64,000 nt of DNA, taken from NCBI GenBank assembly GCA_039707465.1, contig CM077648.1, positions 24,614,119 through 24,678,118 on the forward strand. Reading direction: 5' to 3'. The notes beneath the pieces were generated by a model that was not told the DNA's origin, ran no database searches, and was given only the letters and a program-made list of their open reading frames with translations. Below, in pieces: positions 58,344 through 64,000 of the stretch. Made by a program: the position numbers and the translations under genes. Origin of the DNA: Rhabdophis nuchalis (lineage: Eukaryota; Chordata; Lepidosauria; Squamata; Natricidae). Each line of letters begins with the position of its first letter. Position 1 is the first letter of the stretch.

Positions 58344-58851
58344 TACCGTATTTTTTAGACTATAAGACGCACCAAGGTTTTGAAGAGGCAAATTTTTTAA
58401 AAAAGGTGTTTGCACTCTGGAAACCTCCCAAAATGCAATAAATCTGAAAACCCTTTTTTTTTCAAAAAAAAAAAAGGGGGGGGGCATAAATAGCCTTTAG
58501 GGGGCTTTCAGAGTGCTCCTGGGGGGTGTCCCCCCTTAAAATGAGCAAAAAAATGGCCCATTTTTTTGACAAAAAAAGGGCATGGATAGCCTTTAGGAGG
58601 CTTATAGAGTGCTCCTGGGGGCTGGGGGGACAAAATTGAGCAAAAAAAGGCCCATTTTTCACTCATTTCTACCCTCCCCAGCCCCCAGGAGCTCTCTGAA
58701 AGCCTCTATAAGGATGTGCATGGCCATTTTGGTGAAGGGGGTGAGTTTCAGGAGGCAAAAAAATGCTGTATTCAGTGTATAAGATGCACCCAGATTTTCA
58801 GCCTCTTTTATGAAGGAAAAAGATGCGTCTTATACTCTGAAAAATATGGTA
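58344..58851. mobile_element. Tc1/mariner-like MITE, copy 2
   Basis: It runs from taccgtattttttagactat|aagacgcacc to atgcgtcttatactctgaaa|aatatggta. The inverted ends begin and end with TA. The interior contains a direct duplication: cccctaaaggct/gctcctgggg modules occur twice, at 58490-58560 and 58580-58625. Confidence 0.82.
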
Positions 58852-59034
58852 CGTGTCCCAGGATAATGTTACAGGATCCAATCTGGGTCGCTCACTGGGA
58901 CCAGAGGTTTTGTCTTCCGAGCTTTCAGACTCTTCTTGGAGACCATCCTCAGGGAACATGGAAGATTCCAGAAGATGGGCTCCAGCATGAGTCCGAAAGC
59001 TTGGAAAACAGAACAGCATAATTAGCAATTTTTT

Positions 59035-59190
59035 AGAGGTACTCCTTGGGTTAAGAGTACTTGTTTAGCAACCGTTCAAAGTTAAAGTGGAGCTGGAATG
59101 AGGAGTACCTATGATGAATCCCCAAATTCTGGCTGTTTTCTTGGCATCCCCTCAGTGACATGTTTGCCATTTGTGACTTTACCAGCTGGT
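59035..59190. repeat. Interspersed MITE-like repeat, partial
   Basis: It contains gaggtactccttgggttaag, tgtttagcaaccgttcaaag and 'gacatgtttgccatttgtgac', which recall the family at 24921 and 62960. Confidence 0.4.
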
Positions 59191-59569
59191 TTCTTACAAG
59201 CAAAGTCAATAGGGAAAAATCACTTTATTTCTCTTCTGAGGAGATCCACCATGGAGATCTCTGGGATCTCATAATCTATAGCATCTTTTAGGATCAACAA
59301 GCAACAAAAAAGTACCCTGCAGACTAGCACTTGGCTGAGAAACCATGAAGGCCTTGGAAAATATATTCATATATTATGATGTTTCTATAGCTACTTAAGA
59401 GATCCGGCCTGTTTGTTTTAGATCTCATGTACAAATATTTAGAAGGAAGGCAAATCATGTGAAATAAGACTTCTTGTAGCCAACTTCAGTTACTGCTGAC
59501 ATCATGGGTACATCCATGCAATTCTCTGGCAAACAAAAGAACAACTTTTTTCCAGGATGTCCTGAGATT

Positions 59570-59762
59570 TAATACAATACAAAAGCAGAGTTGGAAGGGA
59601 CCTTGGAGGTCTTCTAGTCCTGCCTAGGCAGGAAACCCTATATCATTTCAAACAAATGGCTATCCAACATGTTCTTAAAGGCTTCCAGTGTTGGGGCACT
59701 CAGAACCTCTGGAGGCAAGCTGTTCCACTGATTAATTGCTCTAACTGTCAGGAAATTTCTTA
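59570..59762 (-). mobile_element. CR1 LINE 3' end
   Basis: aatacaatacaaaagcagag followed by 'ttggaagggaccttggaggtcttctagtcc' and 'ttccactgattaattgctctaactgtcagg' is the CR1 3' end in reverse, about 190 bp. Confidence 0.88.
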
Positions 59763-59984
59763 GTGCTCTTTCATTCTAGTAACTAGATCCAAGTTAATCT
59801 AGCCTCATCAGATCAGTCAAGGGTTAGTAGAAGGTAGGGTAGGGTAGAAAAGAGCAGTTATGTTGTGTCAGTTCTCTATAAATTACATTGGGGAAAACTG
59901 AAAAATAATCCAACCAATACTTTAATAGTTTATTTACTTAGAATAGTTGTAGTCTTTCTTTTTGAAAGTGAAGTATTATGTAAA

Positions 59985-60185
59985 GTGTGTATGTGTGTTG
60001 CCTTCAAGTCAGGTTTTGACTTTTAGCAACTCCCTGGACTAGTCCTTGCAGTTTTCTTGGCAGGTTTTTTTAGAAGTGATTTGCCATTGCCATTTTCCTA
60101 GGGCTGAAAGGGAGTGACTGGCCATTGGCGCCTAAGGCAGGACTAGAACTCACAGTCTGCCATTTCTAGCCTGGTTTCTAAACCA
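59985..60185 (-). repeat. tRNA-derived SINE, MIR-like, reverse
   Basis: It contains gtgatttgccattgccattt, 'ggactagaactcacagtctg' (reverse B-box-like part) and a right end reading ctggtttctaaaccac. It is related to the copy at 7745. Confidence 0.55.
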
Positions 60186-60548
60186 CTCTTCCAAATTGAT
60201 TCTTTCACGTAAGAAATTAGAATCCACTTTGTTTATTTTAAAAAACCAATAACAACTAAATGCTACAAATTTGAAAAGCTGGATTTTAAAACCGAATTTA
60301 AAAGAATTCTGACACATTTTCTGAAAGTAGTAATAGAAAGGATGAATCATGACTACAGAAGAAAATATATTTCGCTGTTTGAGAACAATACAGGATGCTG
60401 TCCTCCACTTCTTAATGAGAAAAGTGTTCCCTCATTTACGCAAGCTTCAAGCGATCAAAATTAGCATTTCAAAGGCTTTTTTTCCTCTGACTGAAGTTAC
60501 ATCTTTTTATACTGCTGTCCCCACCAGAGAGGGAGAGATGAAATAGCA

Positions 60549-60580
60549 GTCATCATCATCATCATCATCATCATCATCTC
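60549..60580. repeat. (CAT)n microsatellite
   Basis: About 10 copies of atc/cat. Confidence 0.95.
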
Positions 60581-60743
60581 AATTAGCTCATTGAGTTAAT
60601 CTGCCCATGTTGCTTTTCCTGATCACACCATGTTATTGATTCACTTTTTGCAAATAATCTGCAAAACTTTGCAAAATCTGCAAAACAGTCAGGCATGTTG
60701 GGTCAGATTAAAATCATGGCAATACAGATTCAAAATCTGGTCC

Positions 60744-61085
60744 CCCTACAACAGGGGTGTCAAACTCAAGGCCCAGGGACCGGATCTGGCCCACAAGATG
60801 CTAACATCTGGCCTGCGGGGCTGCCCTGGAAGCAGCAAAAATGCCTCTGCCAGCAAAAATTTCCATTTTCACTGGTAGAGGGTTGCAGGAGACTGTCGCA
60901 GTTGAAAATGGAGCTCAGGAGTCTGTTTTCACTGGCAGAGCGCTCAGGTCACCACAGATATTCCACCCCTCCGACACGAGTGACGTTGAACTGGCCATGC
61001 CCACCCCAGTCCCCAAGGTGAAACACAACCCTGATGCAGCGCTTTAAAACTCAATTTCATTGAATTTGACATCCCTGTCCTACAA
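60744..61085. mobile_element. hAT nonautonomous element with 7/8 TSD
   Basis: The element (60752-61077) runs from caggggtgtcaaactcaagg to ttgaatttgacatccctg. It is flanked by ccctacaa and tcctacaa. It is the third full copy of this family here (also 41609 and 47262). Confidence 0.88.
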
Positions 61086-61249
61086 AGATCAAGGAGGTGA
61101 TTGGGGTTTTGTGAGGATTGGATGGGGGAAGGCTTCCCATCATTCATACTTCTTTCTCTGGAGAAAAACTGGCTTCCAGGTCTTTAAACCCACACCTGGG
61201 CTTTCAGGACTGCCTTCCTTTGAGGTAATTTGGGTAGTGCCACAAAATG

Positions 61250-61400
61250 TGTGTGTGGGGGGGTTCCTGACAGAGAGAGAGGGAGAGGGAGGGAGGGAGG
61301 AGGAGGAGGAGGGTGGGGGAGAGTGAGAAAGTTTTGCCTCCTGATTGGCAATTTCATTTTTTTTGAATGTTTTACATATGGGGGGAGGGGGGGAGGAAGA
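61250..61400. repeat. G/GA-rich low-complexity tracts
   Basis: GAGAGGGAGG-type repeats lie at 61272-61325 and a G-rich tract at 61379-61400. They sit about 0.7-0.8 kb upstream of the ARHGEF38 ATG. No promoter element was identified with confidence. Confidence 0.8.
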
Positions 61401-61439
61401 TTTATTGCTCAATCCTGACAGCAAAAATCCCTTGATCCT

Positions 61440-62080
61440 CAAAGAATTAACTTCTTTCTTTTAATAAAGTCCTTAAGGAGGACAATGGAGGAGCTTTCAG
61501 TTTGATCTACGTGACAGTGACCCTTCGTGCAGAAATAGCTTCAGAGACCTCCATACGTTTTACCTCCAGGGGAAAATAAATAAAGGGCCTTAGATGGATT
61601 TTCTGGCCAGCAGCCTTTAAAGCATGCCTGGTCTGTTTTTTGCATGAATAATAATAATAATAAAAAACAAGCAGATATTCTGCAACTTGTAAAAAAAACA
61701 AAAACCCAGAGGAAAGTAAATGAAAAGGAGAAACACAAATGCATGAACAGCAACTTCTAAAAAGAAGTTAATAAGGGAGATCTGGTCCCTGCTGCTATGC
61801 TATACCTGCTACCGCAAACCTCTCAGGTAACAGGTGTCTGGTTCCCCAGTCAGTGTACTAAAAGATGACTTCATAGGGGTGGAGCCTGGTTACACTGTAA
61901 AGGTGGCACTCAGGTGAGCCAGGTAAGAAGTGAACTTATGCGGGTCTCTTCAGCACGTCAGCTGTTCCTTGAAGGAAGCTGATCCTGTTGCCCACGCAAC
62001 AAGCACAGGCACACCTCCCGGCTAAGCTCCTTGTATTATTATTTTCCCAACCACCGGGGAAAAGAAACACCTGCTTGGAA
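61440..62080 (+). promoter_or_regulatory. ARHGEF38: Inferred ARHGEF38 promoter/5' UTR region
   Basis: This is sequence directly upstream of the ARHGEF38 start codon, without a CpG island and without an upstream exon that I can see. The frame is open for about 31 codons upstream of the ATG but has no other ATG, so this part is probably untranslated. Confidence 0.4.
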
Positions 62081-62285
62081 ATGGAAACCAAAGATCCTAC
62101 TGGAAAAGAAAGTGCAGGGGTCAGGAAAAAGAACCTCACTTTCCTGAAGCAGAGACTGTACATGCTGGAGAGGAGGAAGACGGACACGGTGGTGGAGAGC
62201 AGTGTTGCCGGAGACCACAACAGCAGCTCTGCAACTTTGAGGAGGAGCCAGTCCGACAGGAGCGAATACAACCTGAAATTGCAAG
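62081..62285 (+). CDS. ARHGEF38: ARHGEF38 first coding exon
   Basis: The start ATG has a good context (G at -3 and +4). The exon holds 68 codons plus one base, with donor gcaag|gtaaaa. It encodes METKDPTGKE, RKKNLTFLKQRLYMLERRKT, DTVVESSVAGDH and LRRSQSDRSEYNLKLQ. This is the N-terminus of ARHGEF38, a Dbl-family Rho guanine nucleotide exchange factor with DH, BAR-like and SH3 regions further downstream. The RLYMLERRKTDTVVESSV block is highly conserved with mammals. The split Glu codon (G|AA) agrees with the mammalian QEK junction. Only the region before the DH domain is in the window. Confidence 0.95.
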
Positions 62286-64000
62286 GTAAAAAATTGGGCA
62301 GGGGAAGGAGGAGAAAGGAAAAAATTCAAGCTGCTTTTCTTAATATTTAGCCCAAACCATCTCAAAGCAATGGGCAACGATGGCAGGAGTAATCCATATA
62401 CTTGAAAACAATGATCAGGAGGAGAATGTTGTACCTGGAAGATTCTTAAGTCAATGAATACTTTTTTTAAATTATTCCTTCAGAAAGAGTAATAAGATAG
62501 AAATACCGTGAAAGGTGGTTAGTTTATCTCATTACACCGAAGGGGAGATTTTAATTAAAGGCCACATTAACTTTGTTTACGAGTATACAATGCTTTAAAG
62601 TCAAATTTCAGACAGGTGCGAAGTACCCTATTTTCAGTGTGGAAAATGCATTCTGCTAAAAGTACAGACTTTATGGAACAGGCTGCATGTGAAGTGAAAT
62701 AATAGGAAGTAAGCAGGGGAAGGTTTGTCTAGAAAAGAGAAAAAAAGGTTTTGCTTCCTTATGTTCATCTTCGGATCTTAAACAAGCGAAGTGAGCCTAT
62801 TGATTTTTCCAGGCTTATGTCCCTGAGGACAACACTATGAAATGAAGAAAACACTAATTTGTTATTTGCAGAACAAGGCAAGTCCAACTCTAACCGCTAT
62901 GCCTTTAAAATAACTGCATACAGGTGTGGGTGTATATACAGATAAAGATACAGCTATATAGGCAGTCCTCAATTTACAACTACAGTTGGGACCAGAATAT
63001 TCACTGATAAAATGACACTGTCATTTTTGAATGACAGTGAATTTTTGCCCTACTGTTAACCGACTCTGGCTTCCTCCATTATCTTTGCTTGTCGGAAAGT
63101 CCTTGGGAAGGTCATAAATGGTGATCACATAATTCTGATACACTGTCACCATTGTAAATATGTCCAGTTGCCAAACACTCAAATCATGATGATGTGACCA
63201 TGGAAATGCCAAAACAGTCATAAATGCATGAACCCATTGTACGTTTTTTCAATGCCATTGTATCTTTGAATCATTAAACAAATGGTCATAAGTTGCAAAC
63301 TCCTTGTAAAGAGGGTAGGGAGTGGGATCTATTACTAAAAAGGACCTTTCCTAATTCTGTATGAGAAGGTTAGGCTAGATAATCATCATTTTGGATTGCT
63401 GCCAAAGTGGCTTAAATAATAGTGCATCTGTAATTCACATCCACTCTGCGGGTGGAATGTAGGTTATAAATGCTGAACAGGTTTGTAACCTTGCCCTAAG
63501 GCAACCTCACCAGGAGCATTTCAGCCCCAGTAACAGTGGAATTCAGTGACAAACAATCGCCTGGGATGTAAAACTCATCCTTTCCCTTTGCAGAACCTTC
63601 CTATAGGATGCAGGCTGCATTTCCCTATATGCAAAGGGATTGTATCGTATTGACAGAGCAATTAGTCAGGAAGAATTTCCCTGTGACAAGAGCATTGCTA
63701 GATGCTTCCTTTGTTAAGGTTACTTTCTGGTTAGCAACAAAAGGTAACTGATATTGGGAAATAGTTTTTTCTACCCATTTCTAGTTTCCAGCTTTAGTCA
63801 AAATATACAGGATAATTTTATAGGATCGACAGTAAATCCCATTAGTGATAGAAAGGCAGGAAAAAACAGGAAAATAATTTACATTATTCTTACATTTGTA
63901 TCTCAAAAGCACAGAACTTCCCCCAACTGCTGTAAACAATACTTTGGGTAATCACTGGATGGTCCCAAAAGAACTGACCTTCAGTTGTTCTAGCCTTAAC
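62286..64000 (+). other. ARHGEF38: ARHGEF38 intron 1 (start)
   Basis: AT-rich intronic DNA. At 62960-63310 there is a copy of the interspersed MITE-like repeat (ggcagtcctcaatttacaac at its left end). No second exon lies before the window ends. Confidence 0.7.

Overview
This window is nuclear DNA from a squamate reptile, most probably a snake. It has AT-rich introns and GT-AG exons. It is crowded with CR1, L2, L1 and Bov-B/RTE LINEs, a Sauria-type SINE with a Bov-B-like 3' end, about 340-bp tRNA-derived squamate SINEs, hAT and Tc1/mariner MITEs, and CR1 3' ends running into pentanucleotide microsatellites (a pattern reported for snake CR1 lineages). There are no operons, no CRISPR array and no bacterial or viral genes.

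Three genes are present, in the order and orientation of human 4q24: TET2 (+), PPA2 (-), ARHGEF38 (+). TET2 occupies the left 26 kb. Its last six coding exons (351-559, 1734-1884, 3212-3301, 5961-6098, 11763-12123, 18359-19725) join in frame and encode most of the catalytic dioxygenase region, with the iron-binding HxD, the distal His and the 2-oxoglutarate-binding Arg all intact. A long AT-rich 3' UTR follows, ending near 23.75 kb or near 26.04 kb. The earlier TET2 exons lie left of the window.

PPA2 (mitochondrial inorganic pyrophosphatase) runs leftwards from a CpG-rich promoter near 52.5-53.2 kb to its stop at 32825. Eleven of the expected twelve coding exons were found with matching phases. 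The small tenth exon, expected between 35.56 and 38.16 kb, was not found by eye. Exon 1 carries a mitochondrial leader.

From 53.3 to 62 kb there is an intergenic stretch with repeats only. The first coding exon of ARHGEF38 (62081-62285) is at the right, and the window ends in its first intron.

Between the exons lies a nested repeat landscape. Notable parts are: two 5'-truncated L1 copies with 15-16 bp target duplications; five hairpin hAT MITEs with 8-bp duplications (one inside the TET2 3' UTR); a 1.1-kb composite tetranucleotide array at 14.64-15.76 kb, beside two CR1 fragments that share one breakpoint; and an almost perfect 106-bp-arm inverted repeat at 33421-33643 in the last PPA2 intron. 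I found no new gene system. The unusual material is structural: hairpins, duplicated array/CR1 units, and an interspersed repeat family I could not name.
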